From Phormidium tenue FACHB-886 (GTDB taxonomy: Bacteria; Cyanobacteriota; Cyanobacteriia; Elainellales; Elainellaceae), in assembly GCF_014764505.1 (NCBI RefSeq), contig NZ_JACXWX010000023.1:20108-84107 (forward strand): a stretch of 64,000 nucleotides of DNA. The letters are read 5' to 3'. Below, in pieces: positions 1 to 9,253 of the stretch. The position numbers were made by a program, and so were the translations under genes. The notes beneath the pieces were generated by a model that ran no database searches, had not been told where the DNA came from, and was given only the letters and a program-made list of their open reading frames with translations. Each line of letters begins with the position of its first letter. Position 1 is the stretch's first letter.

Positions 1-99
1 TTATCTACTTTTTTACTAAAATTTGGGTTCACTGCAATTGCCCTCTGTAAAATACTAAATTCATGAGGAGATACGTAATGAATTACATTACGGTTCCTC

Positions 100-1629
100 C
101 TATAGGCTAATGCCCCCCTTCTGAAGCTGAGTAAATGGATCTAAAAGAACGTCCATAATTCTTCGCTGTCGCACAATAATTTCAGCACTAGCAGTTTCTC
201 CTGGCTTAAACAAAACAGTCTGCTGATTGTGAGTTACAGCATGGCGATCGAGCGCCACTTCAACCTTGTAGACCGCTCCAAGCTGTTCGTGAACTTCGGC
301 ATCGGGAGAAATAGAAGTCACCTTGCCCGAAATCATCCCATAGTCCTGATAGGGAAACGCATCAAATTTCATTTGCACTTTCATCCCAGTTTCAACCAAG
401 CCAGCTTCTCGACTCGGTAAGAGCGCAGAGAGTACAAGCGGAGCTCCGGCCGGTGAAATTTCAGCAATGGTTTGACCTGGTTGAGCTACTTCGCCAATGT
501 TGCGGATTTTTAGCGCCGTGATTGTGCCTGTCACAGGCGCATGGAGAGCCATTTGTTTGAGCTTTGTTTGGGCTGCTCGTAGCTGTGTCTCGGTTTCGGT
601 GATTTTAGCTTGAACCTGAGTTGCTTCTAGCTTCAACTGCTGTAATTTCTGTTGAGCTTCTAGAGCGCTCTTCCTTGCCTGCGCCTGTTTTTCTATCCAT
701 CCCGCTTGCAGGCGATCGCTTTCTGCAAACGCTTGCTCTAGATCGCCTTGGCTTTGAGTCATCGCCTGCTGACGCTGACGCAGCACCTGTTCTACTTCAA
801 ACAGGTGATCCTCTGCAATTGCGCCCTCCATCACTAAAGGCTGTAGTCTTGCCAAACGCGCTTCATAGGCAGCAGATTCAGCTTGGAGCTGAGGCAATGT
901 CTTTTCATAGGTCGCAGCCTTTGCCTCAGCCTGAGCAATGGCAGCTGCTTGTGCCTGTACTTCAGCCGCAGCGATAGCCTGTCTGGTTTCAGCTTCTAGG
1001 CGAGTTCTGTCGATCAAGCCTTCGGTTTGGATGAGCTGGAGTTGGTAGGCAGCCAAGCTTTGCTCTAGGCGCTCGACCTCCGCCACTGCAAGCCGATTGT
1101 CGAGCTCTGCAATCACCTGACCCGCTTTGACCGATTGACCCTCCCGAACTTTGATTTGAGCAATTTCGCTTTGGGTTACAGGTTGAATTTTATAAACTTC
1201 TCCTTGCGGGACTAACCGCCCTTGAGCGCGGCTGACTTCATGAATCTGCCCAAACCAAGCCCAAGCCCCTAAAATGCAGCAGAAGGCAAACCCGCCCATG
1301 ACTAGGTTTCGAGGCAGGGCAGAAGGCGGCTGATCCAGGATCGTTTGGAGAGATGTGCTCCAGTAAGCAGGCAAAGTTTTAGGTGAGGCAGGGGCAGCAC
1401 TGGATTGGGGGCAAGCCACCTCTAGCGTTCTCTCGACGGCTTTTTCTGGTGGTTTCTCAGCCGAAACAATCCCTCCATATATTGCACCTGCTCTGTTGCT
1501 CCAGAGTGGCTCCAGAAAAGGTTCTGTTTCTAAATCCTGAATGACGAACTGATGAGATAAAGCATTGGAGGGGTGATTTTCCGAAGGGAGAGGAATTGAA
1601 GCACTCGCTTGATGATTAGACTGTTGCAT
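100..1629 (-). CDS. HlyD-family periplasmic adaptor (membrane fusion protein)
   Basis: Predicted inner-membrane adaptor of a type I secretion system, 509 residues. A long cytoplasmic N-terminal region is followed by one membrane segment at about residues 108-127. A lipoyl/biotinyl-like half-domain follows at about 137-180 (REGQSVKAGQVIAELD), then a long Gln/Ala-rich coiled coil at about 180-360, the second lipoyl half (HAPVTGTITALK) and a beta-barrel C-terminus. This order is standard for HlyD adaptors. The approximately 105-residue cytoplasmic extension is longer than usual. It lies downstream of, and on the same strand as, the C39 ABC exporter at 2374-5586, its likely partner, although 744 bp separate them. 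The ATG at 1629 has only a weak ribosome-binding site. The family is certain; the cargo is unknown. Confidence 0.9.
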   Translation of the reverse strand: MQQSNHQASASIPLPSENHPSNALSHQFVIQDLETEPFLEPLWSNRAGAIYGGIVSAEKPPEKAVERTLEVACPQSSAAPASPKTLPAYWSTSLQTILDQPPSALPRNLVMGGFAFCCILGAWAWFGQIHEVSRAQGRLVPQGEVYKIQPVTQSEIAQIKVREGQSVKAGQVIAELDNRLAVAEVERLEQSLAAYQLQLIQTEGLIDRTRLEAETRQAIAAAEVQAQAAAIAQAEAKAATYEKTLPQLQAESAAYEARLARLQPLVMEGAIAEDHLFEVEQVLRQRQQAMTQSQGDLEQAFAESDRLQAGWIEKQAQARKSALEAQQKLQQLKLEATQVQAKITETETQLRAAQTKLKQMALHAPVTGTITALKIRNIGEVAQPGQTIAEISPAGAPLVLSALLPSREAGLVETGMKVQMKFDAFPYQDYGMISGKVTSISPDAEVHEQLGAVYKVEVALDRHAVTHNQQTVLFKPGETASAEIIVRQRRIMDVLLDPFTQLQKGGISL

Positions 1630-1743
1630 AGAAGTAACTCAACAGATAAAGATCGAGATCCAGTCGTAGTCCATCTAGTTTGAGAAGAAGTGCGATCGCA
1701 GAGATGCCCCTAAGTGTTGTTCGATTTTTGATGTTTCACAGCG

Positions 1744-1772
1744 TAGATTGAGTGGTAGCAACACTCAATCTA
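1744..1772. repeat. 11-bp inverted repeat
   Basis: TAGATTGAGTG and its exact reverse complement are separated by 7 nt. It lies about 115 bp upstream of the HlyD start on the minus strand, so it may be a leader hairpin or an operator. Confidence 0.5.
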
Positions 1773-1842
1773 TAAATAAATTTTGATTGCGATCGAAGAA
1801 AAGATTTGAGAGGTAAGGCAACCGCTGTGGCAGTTGAGAAAT

Positions 1843-1871
1843 CATTTGAGAAATCATTGATTTCTCAAATG
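1843..1871. repeat. 29-nt near-perfect palindrome
   Basis: Two 14-bp arms (CATTTGAGAAATCA and its exact reverse complement) surround a single T. A partial direct copy (TTGAGAAATCA) sits just before it. It could be a dimeric operator or a cruciform upstream of the HlyD gene; no regulator can be assigned. Confidence 0.5.
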
Positions 1872-2268
1872 TTGCCTCCGTTATCCCCGTTGCTTCCGCT
1901 ATCTATCCACTTCTAACGTTCATTGCAACGTTTCAAACGGTCTTTGGAGTCTACAAAAATAATCACCCAAACAGTTTTATCTAACGAGATTCAGACGAGC
2001 CAGGATCGAAGCGTTATCGCCGTCCTACAGGGATGATAGTATCCTCCTTAGGGCTTGCATTTGATTAAGTTGTCTTACTTATTGATGATAAAAATGAATT
2101 AAACTTCATTGACTATCCTAGTTCTAATTTATAACGTGAATTGCCAACTTGGCAGGTTTATTCCATCTTTAGCCCCTACTTTGCAAAAGCTTTAAACTTC
2201 AGAATTTTTAACTTTTTCGATTCAGCTGGAGCTTTGCCAAACGCAAATTTTTGTCCATAAAAATGTAG

Positions 2269-2317
2269 AAGGCAGAGAGTAGGCTTAATGGGTCTTCTGC
2301 CTTCTGCTCTCTGCCTT
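2269..2317 (-). terminator. possible terminator hairpin after the ABC exporter
   Basis: Arms of 11 bp (AAGGCAGAGAG and its complement) have a 27-nt loop that contains a further partial complement. It lies about 60 bp past the stop codon of the minus-strand exporter. There is no clean T-run, so the assignment is weak. Confidence 0.35.
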
Positions 2318-2373
2318 TCGTTCTTTAATTAATAATTAGTTGTACTATCAGAAAATTGAGAGGTTTTTCCTTT

Positions 2374-5300
2374 TTAGAGGTCAAGTTGCTGTTGGGCTAA
2401 ACGACAATAAAGTCCCTGTATTTTCATCAAGTCCTCATGAGTTCCCTGCTCTACCAAAACTCCTCGATCTAGAACCAAAATGTTGTCTGCATTGCGGACG
2501 GTAGATAGCCGATGAGCAATGACCAGCGTAGTGCGATCGTGGCGAATTTGTGTCAGATTGCGTTGAAACCTGCGCTCAGATTCTGTATCTAGAGAACTGG
2601 TTGCTTCATCTAGAATCAGAATTTGAGGATTGCCTAACAGCGCACGAGCAATAGCAATTCGCTGTCGTTGTCCACCCGAAAGTGCTGAACCTCGCTCGCC
2701 AACCTTGGTGTTATACCCCATCGGGAGCGCTTGAATGAAGGCATGAGCTTCTGCCAGCTTTGCAGCCTCTACAACCTCCTTCAAGCTAAACTCAGCGCGG
2801 TAGAGCGTAATATTCTCTAGAACAGTCCCCGAAAATAAAAAACATTCTTGCGGCACCACACCTAGTTGCGATCGCAATGACTGCAATTGGGCACAGCGAA
2901 GGTCATGTCCATCCACCAGCACATGCCCTCGATTGGGGTGATATAGCCCTTGCAGCAGCTTGATCAGCGTACTCTTACCAGAACCGCTACGGCCCACAAT
3001 GGCAACCGTTTGACCCGGTCGTACCTCAAACGAAACATTTTGCAGCGTATTCTGGGCTTCGTCCTCGCTGTACCGAAACGTGACATCCTCAAACCGCACG
3101 GCTCCCCCCAGAGACGGGAGAATCAGCAGCGATCGCTGAACAGGTTCTTCAGGGACTGCCTCAAACACATCATTGAGTCTTTCAACGGAGATTAAAACTT
3201 CCTGCAGCTCGTCCCATAGATTGACCAAAGCAATCACTGGACTAATCACATAGCCCATCATCATATTGAACGCTACGAATTGGCCGATCGTGAGCTGATC
3301 CTGAATCACCAGCGTTGCTCCATACCAGAGTAGGGCAGTGCTGCCCAACGAGTTAATTAAGCCGCTTGCCGTCTGTAGCCCAATTCCCAGTTTTTGTCCT
3401 TTGAACTGGACATTCATTTGTCGTGTCAGGTGGTCTTCCCAGCGCCAGCGCAGTTCTCGCTCAGTGGCAGCGGATTTGACAGTCTCAACGCCGGTCATCA
3501 TTTCCACAAGCAAGGAATTCTGATCGGCAGCTTCATTAAAAATTTCTCGTGATACTTTTCGCAGCAGAGGAGTAGCTGCTAAGGTGAGGATCACAATGGG
3601 CGGAATTAGCGCCAGCACCAGCAGGGTTAACCGCCAGTTGTAGTAGAGCATTAGCCCCAGATAGATGAATCCGGTCAAGAAGTTTAACCAGGCCAGCACG
3701 ACTTGCCCAATCAGAAACCGCTGAATCTTTTGATTTTCCTGAACTCGCGTCAGGATATCGCCAACTCTACGAGACTCAAAAAACCTGAGGGGCAAGGTTA
3801 AGGTATGGCGGATAAAGCCGCTAATTAACGTTAAATCTAAGCGGTTAGAAAAATAGCTGAGCAAATACTGCCGCACCGACCCCATGCAGATGCCCCAAAC
3901 GCTAAAGAGCAGCAAACCCAGCGCAAAGACATTCAGCGTGGACAGGCTTTTCTGAACGACAATTTGATCGAGAATGATTTGGGTGAAGAGGGGAGTTACC
4001 AACCCAAACACCTGAATCAGCAGAGAGACTAAGATGACCTGAACTGCTAGCCCCCGGTAGGGCAGTAGGGCTGCTAAATATCGGGTGAGAGAGGCTTGTT
4101 TAATTTCTGTGTTTTGCAGCCGTTCAGTAGGATCTATTAACAGTGCGTATCCGGTCCAATGGTGTTGAAATTCTTCACGAGACAGCGATCGTCTTCCCCT
4201 CGCTGGATCTGCAAGAATCACTCGTTTTGCCGTCACTTGATAAACAACCACATAGTGATCGCTTTCCCAGTGCGCAATCCAGGGGTTTTTCTGCTCTGCC
4301 AAGCGGTTCAAGCTAGCTCGCACCGGACGAGCACTCAGCCCCAACGTTTCTGCCGCACTCGCCAAGCTCTTTAACGAAGCACCCGATCGCCCCACGTTTG
4401 CCTGCTCCCGCAGTGCATAGAGTGGAAATTGCTTACCCCAGTAACGGCAAATCATACCTAAACAGGCAGCACCACAATCCGAAGAACTTTGCTGTTCGAT
4501 CCAGGGATATCGCTCAAGAAAATCGAGCAGGTGACGGTTGAGTGGCTTCGGAAACACAACTGGATCTGCAGCAGGCTGCGGTTGGGCGGCTTTGGGCGTA
4601 GATAGCAAGGCGTACCCAAGACGCGAAGACTTGAGATTAGAAGATTTAGAACTAACAGTCTCTTTGGGGGTTGGTAAAGCAGGCTGTAGCGGGCGATCGG
4701 CAGAGGTTTGAGTAGATGTCTCTTCCTGCAGGGTGGCTAGCGCAGGAATCAACGCAGTGGCAGAGTGCCAATCTTCGATCGACAGTTTGTAGACTGATAA
4801 ATCGGTTTGCGCTGTCCACAGCGGTGGTACTTCCGCTGGGTAGCCCCAGCTTTCACCGATTTCAGGCAGCTTCAAGTGATTTTGCTGACTCCCAACTATC
4901 CCTCGCCGTAGCCAAAAATGCCCTGTACAATTCGGCATCGATGCCAGATTTGCTCCAGTTGGAATCAGCTGTTGGCTGAGGAGACTCACAAATTGCTTGA
5001 GCTGGAGGCTGGGTAGCGATCGCAAAGCCGTAACGGTCTTGAAGAAAATCAGGCGCTGTCGCTGTTCAGTTTGCTGCTGCAGCAATTCACGCAGAGGTAA
5101 AGAATGATTGAGCCAGTTAGCAACCTTATCAGCAGGAAGCCGAGCAACTTGGACTGTGCCAGCGGCAACAGCTCGATAGGGCAGTGGTGCCGCTTCAAAT
5201 AGGGAATCTGCCCCAAATGTTTCGTTTGCTTCTAGCAGTAAAGCAGTTGTTTCTCGCGGCTGGTCGCTCCTGCAGCAAAGCAACCGCACTCGCCCTTGAC

Positions 5301-5586
5301 AAATTAAATAGAGATCAGAAGAGAGATCGCCGTGGGGGTTGTACTGCCCTTGATTTGGTTCGCTTTGAACAGAATTTTGAGTTAGATTTGATAGCCTTGA
5401 TTCAAAAGATAAGACCTCATCTCCGATCTGAAATTCAACTGTTTGAAATGCTCGGCTAACTTCTAAAGCTAAAGCCATATCTGTCTGTGATAGAGCTAGT
5501 AACTTAGAAAGAGCCAGGGGAGGCTTTGGAGAACTCTGAGAGGTGGAACTATCAAGATAGTCTCCGAGCTTGAGACTTCGGTTCAT
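2374..5586 (-). CDS. Peptidase C39 ABC exporter with N-terminal cNMP-binding-like domain
   Basis: Predicted bacteriocin-type exporter (1070 residues) that cleaves double-glycine leaders and exports the cargo. Order: cyclic-nucleotide-binding-like fold (about 40-180), low-complexity linker, C39 peptidase (about 355-485), transmembrane domain (about 510-790) and ABC ATPase (about 830-1065). The peptidase triad looks intact: Cys371 in SDCGAAC, His444 in ESDHY and Asp460 in LADP. The ATPase has GRSGSGKST, LSGGQ and ILILDEATSSLD. The phosphate-binding cassette of the first domain is degenerate (FGAD instead of FGE), so cyclic nucleotide binding is doubtful. The domain order resembles HetC of heterocyst-forming cyanobacteria, but orthology cannot be claimed from this window. 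It probably works with the HlyD adaptor at 100-1629. Confidence 0.92.
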   Translation of the reverse strand: MNRSLKLGDYLDSSTSQSSPKPPLALSKLLALSQTDMALALEVSRAFQTVEFQIGDEVLSFESRLSNLTQNSVQSEPNQGQYNPHGDLSSDLYLICQGRVRLLCCRSDQPRETTALLLEANETFGADSLFEAAPLPYRAVAAGTVQVARLPADKVANWLNHSLPLRELLQQQTEQRQRLIFFKTVTALRSLPSLQLKQFVSLLSQQLIPTGANLASMPNCTGHFWLRRGIVGSQQNHLKLPEIGESWGYPAEVPPLWTAQTDLSVYKLSIEDWHSATALIPALATLQEETSTQTSADRPLQPALPTPKETVSSKSSNLKSSRLGYALLSTPKAAQPQPAADPVVFPKPLNRHLLDFLERYPWIEQQSSSDCGAACLGMICRYWGKQFPLYALREQANVGRSGASLKSLASAAETLGLSARPVRASLNRLAEQKNPWIAHWESDHYVVVYQVTAKRVILADPARGRRSLSREEFQHHWTGYALLIDPTERLQNTEIKQASLTRYLAALLPYRGLAVQVILVSLLIQVFGLVTPLFTQIILDQIVVQKSLSTLNVFALGLLLFSVWGICMGSVRQYLLSYFSNRLDLTLISGFIRHTLTLPLRFFESRRVGDILTRVQENQKIQRFLIGQVVLAWLNFLTGFIYLGLMLYYNWRLTLLVLALIPPIVILTLAATPLLRKVSREIFNEAADQNSLLVEMMTGVETVKSAATERELRWRWEDHLTRQMNVQFKGQKLGIGLQTASGLINSLGSTALLWYGATLVIQDQLTIGQFVAFNMMMGYVISPVIALVNLWDELQEVLISVERLNDVFEAVPEEPVQRSLLILPSLGGAVRFEDVTFRYSEDEAQNTLQNVSFEVRPGQTVAIVGRSGSGKSTLIKLLQGLYHPNRGHVLVDGHDLRCAQLQSLRSQLGVVPQECFLFSGTVLENITLYRAEFSLKEVVEAAKLAEAHAFIQALPMGYNTKVGERGSALSGGQRQRIAIARALLGNPQILILDEATSSLDTESERRFQRNLTQIRHDRTTLVIAHRLSTVRNADNILVLDRGVLVEQGTHEDLMKIQGLYCRLAQQQLDL

Positions 5587-6178
5587 GACTTAGCCTCAGA
5601 ATATTAATAGGTTTGACGCTGTTTACGATTTTTAGCTGATTATTTCTGTGAATTCGTTCCTTCTCAAACCGGAAGTACAGCAAGCGTAACGGAAATTAAT
5701 CGCAGAATCAGAAGCGCAAAAAGAAGAGCGAGTCAGTTGATTTCTGACTCATTAGACAAAAACTTAGCCGCTGTTTATTGTGGATAGACGCGGACTTACA
5801 ATTAAATATTAAAACTCTCTTTGAAAAAGTCAAGTAACGGTAGCAACGTTACACAATCTTTTTAGAACTGCAGGCCAAATCGGGTCACAAAACTTATTGG
5901 TGTGATAGATGGCTCAACCTACGAGAGCAAATGTCCTATTCCGTTGCGCTTCGAGTTCTACTCTTAATCAGCTGTTCAAGGTGATTTGAATTTGTTGAAA
6001 AGATAACAGCTATTTCATTTTTGCACTGCTGCCGCATATAGAGACAGCAACGCGGATTTCAACAGCGCTGTTAAAATCCGCGTATATAGGAAGAGGTGCG
6101 ATCAGAGCTATTTACTGTTGCGTTTGCTACATCTGTTACTGTTACCTTGGAGAGAAGCAAATTTAAGTCGTGCTGCCT
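5587..6178. other. 592-bp intergenic region
   Basis: No gene was recognised. A 7-bp inverted repeat (GAGTCAG, 7-nt loop) lies at 5730-5750 and a larger hairpin at 6051-6082. A 26-codon ATG frame at about 5909 has no ribosome-binding site and was not accepted. Confidence 0.5.
6051..6082. repeat. 32-nt hairpin downstream of the zinc-finger gene
   Basis: A 9-bp outer stem (CGCGGATTT and its complement) encloses the palindrome AACAGCGCTGTT across one mismatch. It lies about 100 bp past the stop codon of the minus-strand gene at 6179-6454. It could act in transcript ending or stability, but there is no T-run. Confidence 0.45.
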
Positions 6179-6454
6179 TCAATAGTTCTTGCGTTGCTCA
6201 TCAATAAAACACCACAGCCATTGTTCTCCGAGCTCCGCTGAGCTAATCACCGAATGTCCGGTTTCTTCAAAATGGCGACGCGCATGTTGATGCTTAGAAG
6301 AATCACAGCACAGCATCTTACCGCAAGTTTGACAAATACGCAGATGCACCCATTGACTATTAATCCGAATGCACTCTTCACAGCGAAAAATAGGATAGTT
6401 TGCTTTAGAAATTAAGGTCGCTACAGTTAGATCGTTGAGGTGTTGGCAGCTCAT
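6179..6454 (-). CDS. UBP-type zinc-finger protein
   Basis: A 91-residue protein made almost entirely of a ZnF-UBP domain, the fold that in eukaryotes binds the free C-terminus of ubiquitin. Metal-binding candidates are Cys3, His5, Cys25, Cys28, Cys41, Cys44, Cys49 and/or Cys50, His55, His57, His61 and His67. The signature WVHLRICQTCG followed by CCDSSKHQHARRH and TGH matches bacterial members of this family. Bacteria lack canonical ubiquitin, so the ligand is unknown. The gene stands alone, with large gaps on both sides. Family assignment is strong. Confidence 0.85.
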   Translation of the reverse strand: MSCQHLNDLTVATLISKANYPIFRCEECIRINSQWVHLRICQTCGKMLCCDSSKHQHARRHFEETGHSVISSAELGEQWLWCFIDEQRKNY

Positions 6455-6939
6455 AAGCTTTTGGAGGTAGTTTTTCGAGCTTAATTAGTTTAGCCTGTCA
6501 TGCTCATCTTCTGTAAATGCATGTACAAGCTGTCTTTGCTTCTCTCAAAGGCTGTTCGAAAAATGTCAAAGGTTCCGTATTGCCCCCGAAGTTTCCCAAA
6601 ATTGAAGGGTTTTCGATCTAGATCCTGCTCCAAGTCTTCCCAAATCAAGAAACCTGAGGCAAGGTCGGGTGATGCTTACGACTTTTCAAGCATCTTCTAA
6701 AACTGTGTATCTTTGAGTACCCTTTTTATCTTGAGACCTTTAGACTTTTGATACAGGACCTACCCAGCGGTATCCCTCAAAAGTTTGAAGAGTGAATGGT
6801 CTGTAGCCATTAGGATGAACAAATAAATGTAAGGACCGGGCTTAAAACTGTCCTTTCAGCGAACAATGCTTAGAAGGTTTCTAGATTTGGTGCTTTCTAA
6901 GCTTTACATGAAGTAATCCACTAACATCTACAGGAATCT
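6455..6939. other. 485-bp intergenic region between divergent genes
   Basis: It separates the zinc-finger gene (minus) from the oxidoreductase (plus), so promoters for both probably lie here. A 66-codon frame at 6500-6700 is basic and serine-rich, lacks family features and was not accepted as a gene. Confidence 0.5.
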
Positions 6940-8076
6940 ATGACGTATTCTGCTCAAAATATTTCTCCTGACCGCAACCGTAAAATTCGATATGCTGTTG
7001 TGGGTCTCGGTTGGTTTGCTCAAGCTAGCGCTATGCCTTCTTTTGAACATGCTGAGAATTCTGAATTAGTCGCTTTGGTTTCCGACGATCCCACTAAACG
7101 GGAAGAACTAGGGAAACAATACAACATTCAAGATACCTATTCTTATGAACAATACGAAGATTGTTTGAGAAGCGGTAAGGTAGATGCAGTTTATATTGCT
7201 TTGCCTAATCATTTGCACTGTGAGTATACAGTTCGTGCTGCAAAGGCAGGTATTCATGTGCTTTGTGAAAAGCCAATGGCAGTTACTCCAGATGAATGCC
7301 AAACAATGATGCAAGCTGCAAAAGATAATCAGGTCAAACTGATGATCGCTTACCGCTTGCATTTAGAAGAAGCCAACTTGCAGGCAGTTGAGACGGTGCA
7401 ATCTGGTAATCTTGGCGAACCTCGGATTTTTAACTCTGTTTTTACTCAGCAAACTAAGGAAGGTAATATTCGTCTCCGTAAGGAAACGGGTGGTGGCACA
7501 ATCAGCGATATTGGCATCTATTGCATCAATGCTGCTCGCTATTTATTTCAGGCTGAACCGATCGAAGTGTTCGCTACCAGTGCCAACAATGGAGAAGAGC
7601 GCTTTAGCGAAATAGATGAAATGACCACTGCCATTATGCGCTTTCCTGCCGATCGATTGGCAACGTTTACCTGTAGCTTCGGCGCATCGACAGTTTCCCA
7701 TTATCAGGTTGTAGGAACGAAAGGTGATTTGCGAGTTGATCCGGCTTATAGTACTCAAGGTGAGATCAAGCATACCCTAACGATCGAAGGTGAAAAGCAA
7801 GAGCGATCGTTTGAATCGCACGACCAGCTTGCCGCCGAATTTGTTTACTTCTCTGACTGCATCTTGCAGGATAAAGACCCAGAGCCATCGAGTGAGGAAG
7901 GGTTGATCGATGTTCAGATTATCTGTGCGCTAGAAGATTCGATCAAGACAGGCAGTTTTGTTCAGCTTGATAATTTAGAGCGCGATCGACGACCCACCGA
8001 GGCTCAAACGATTAATCGTCCGCCTTTACAAGAGCAGCCAGATCTGATTCATGCTGAACCTGCTGCAAAATCATAG
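6940..8076 (+). CDS. Gfo/Idh/MocA-family oxidoreductase
   Basis: NAD(P)-dependent dehydrogenase, 378 residues, of the glucose-fructose oxidoreductase type. The N-terminal Rossmann fold has VGLGWFAQ near residues 20-27. The family motif EKP (HVLCEKPMAV) follows at about 110, with the catalytic/substrate region around YRLHLEEANL and ETGGGTISDIGIY. The C-terminal alpha/beta domain is followed by a polar tail of about 25 residues. The start is an ATG preceded by CAGGA. The sugar substrate cannot be predicted. A strong shared terminator at 8136-8171 separates it from the convergent PRC-barrel gene. Confidence 0.92.
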   Translation: MTYSAQNISPDRNRKIRYAVVGLGWFAQASAMPSFEHAENSELVALVSDDPTKREELGKQYNIQDTYSYEQYEDCLRSGKVDAVYIALPNHLHCEYTVRAAKAGIHVLCEKPMAVTPDECQTMMQAAKDNQVKLMIAYRLHLEEANLQAVETVQSGNLGEPRIFNSVFTQQTKEGNIRLRKETGGGTISDIGIYCINAARYLFQAEPIEVFATSANNGEERFSEIDEMTTAIMRFPADRLATFTCSFGASTVSHYQVVGTKGDLRVDPAYSTQGEIKHTLTIEGEKQERSFESHDQLAAEFVYFSDCILQDKDPEPSSEEGLIDVQIICALEDSIKTGSFVQLDNLERDRRPTEAQTINRPPLQEQPDLIHAEPAAKS

Positions 8077-8135
8077 AAGGTTTTAGCACGAAAGTTTTAG
8101 CACAAAAGAATTTCTGTTTAAGGAGACCCTCAGCG

Positions 8136-8171
8136 AAAACCGCACCTGGGCAATCGCCCAGGTGCGGTTTT
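8136..8171. terminator. bidirectional terminator between convergent genes
   Basis: A perfect 16-bp stem with a 4-nt loop (AATC). The stem begins with A-residues and ends with T-residues on both strands. It lies between the stop codons at 8076 (plus) and 8194 (minus), so it can serve both genes. Confidence 0.85.
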
Positions 8172-8193
8172 AAAGGCATATCTTTTGAGTAGA

Positions 8194-9012
8194 TTAACGT
8201 TCCTCAATGGCGTTGCCTTGTTTGCCCAGATCCAGCTCCTCTCTGCGTACCGTTTCATCCACGTTGATCAATTCGCGATCGACTTCTTTGTTGATCCGTA
8301 CTTCTTCACGCACAAAGGCTTCTTTGCGGATGTCCGGCGTTTCTTCATAGACTTCCATCCGAACAACCTCGCCACCTTGAAAAGCCGCGGCATCAGCGGT
8401 CGTTGCGGTAGCATCGGTTGGCGTAACGCGTTCCACTACAACCCGTTCTTTCTCAACTTGTACTGAAGCCCGGACAGTCTCGGTTTCAACGCGCTTGCCG
8501 ACCGCAACTTCACCAGTTTTGCGGCGGATTTTGTTAGCAACCAGGCGTTCTCCATAGAGCTTGAGATTGAGATGGTCCCGATCGTTAACGCCATAGAGGG
8601 CGGGATCGCGGTCATACGTGTAAGTGCTGCGATCGTAGAGAGTTGCATCTGCGACACCCGTTGTCGGACGATAAACCCCTCTGACCTTCTCTTCTTGGTC
8701 GTAGTCAATGGTCATATCGCTGTCGTACTTGGGCAGCGCCTCAACTTGCTGGCGGGTTAGACCATCAGCATAGATGCGGCGATCGGCGTTGTTGATTCGA
8801 GCACGACCGATGGGCAGCAATACTTTTTTGCCGACGATCCAAGCACCCGTGTTGATTACGAAATAACGAAAATTGCCTTGGTCATCTACCAGCAGATCGT
8901 CAATTGATCCAACCTTATCGTTGCCGGAGTAGAGGTCGTACTCTAGCATATCTTGCCCATCAAAATGGCTCCGGTAATCGGGATCGAAATCTTTAATCTT
9001 GTGAAGTGCCAT
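8194..9012 (-). CDS. PRC-barrel and DUF2382 domain protein
   Basis: A 272-residue soluble protein. The N-terminal PRC-barrel (about 15-95: DKVGSIDDLLVDDQGNFRYFV) is followed by a linker and a C-terminal DUF2382 domain (about 155-265) rich in charged beta-strands (RRKTGEVAVGKRVETE, REEVRINKEV). Such two-domain proteins are common in cyanobacteria and soil bacteria and are often linked to stress, but the biochemical role is not established. No signal peptide is seen. A palindrome at 9240-9253 lies about 230 bp upstream and could be a control site. Confidence 0.9.
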   Translation of the reverse strand: MALHKIKDFDPDYRSHFDGQDMLEYDLYSGNDKVGSIDDLLVDDQGNFRYFVINTGAWIVGKKVLLPIGRARINNADRRIYADGLTRQQVEALPKYDSDMTIDYDQEEKVRGVYRPTTGVADATLYDRSTYTYDRDPALYGVNDRDHLNLKLYGERLVANKIRRKTGEVAVGKRVETETVRASVQVEKERVVVERVTPTDATATTADAAAFQGGEVVRMEVYEETPDIRKEAFVREEVRINKEVDRELINVDETVRREELDLGKQGNAIEER

Positions 9013-9239
9013 GTTAGTTGTTGAATGTTACTACAGTTAATCGACTTGAATACTACAAACGTACATCCTCACTCCACTTCTTTTCTCCCCCAAATGTTTG
9101 ATTCGCCTGCCGCTCTATATCCGTCTAAAAGCTGAGTTATCGTTCACAGAAATACATTGAGGAAATTCTGCATTAAACGAATACAGCGCGTTATATAGCT
9201 ATCGCGGTACTACTTCGGACAGTTTTGTAGAAAATTTTG

Positions 9240-9253
9240 TGGAAGCGCTTCCA
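9240..9253. promoter_or_regulatory. 14-bp perfect palindrome resembling a LacI-family operator
   Basis: TGGAAGCGCTTCCA is perfectly symmetric around a central GCGC, like operators of LacI/GalR-type regulators. It is about 230 bp upstream of the DUF2382 gene. No LacI-type regulator is encoded in the window. Confidence 0.3.

Larger units (their letters stand above)
1630..2373. other. 744-bp intergenic stretch between exporter genes
   Basis: No convincing small gene was seen on either strand; minus-strand ATGs give frames of 16 codons or fewer. It holds three inverted repeats listed separately (1744-1772, 1843-1871, 2269-2317). The rest is AT-rich and unassigned. Confidence 0.6.

Noticed and set aside
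5909..5989. 26-codon ATG frame upstream of the ABC exporter, considered as cargo peptide
   Set aside because: It has no leader motif, no ribosome-binding site and lies on the opposite strand.
6500..6700. 66-codon plus-strand frame
   Set aside because: Basic, serine-rich chance frame with no motifs.
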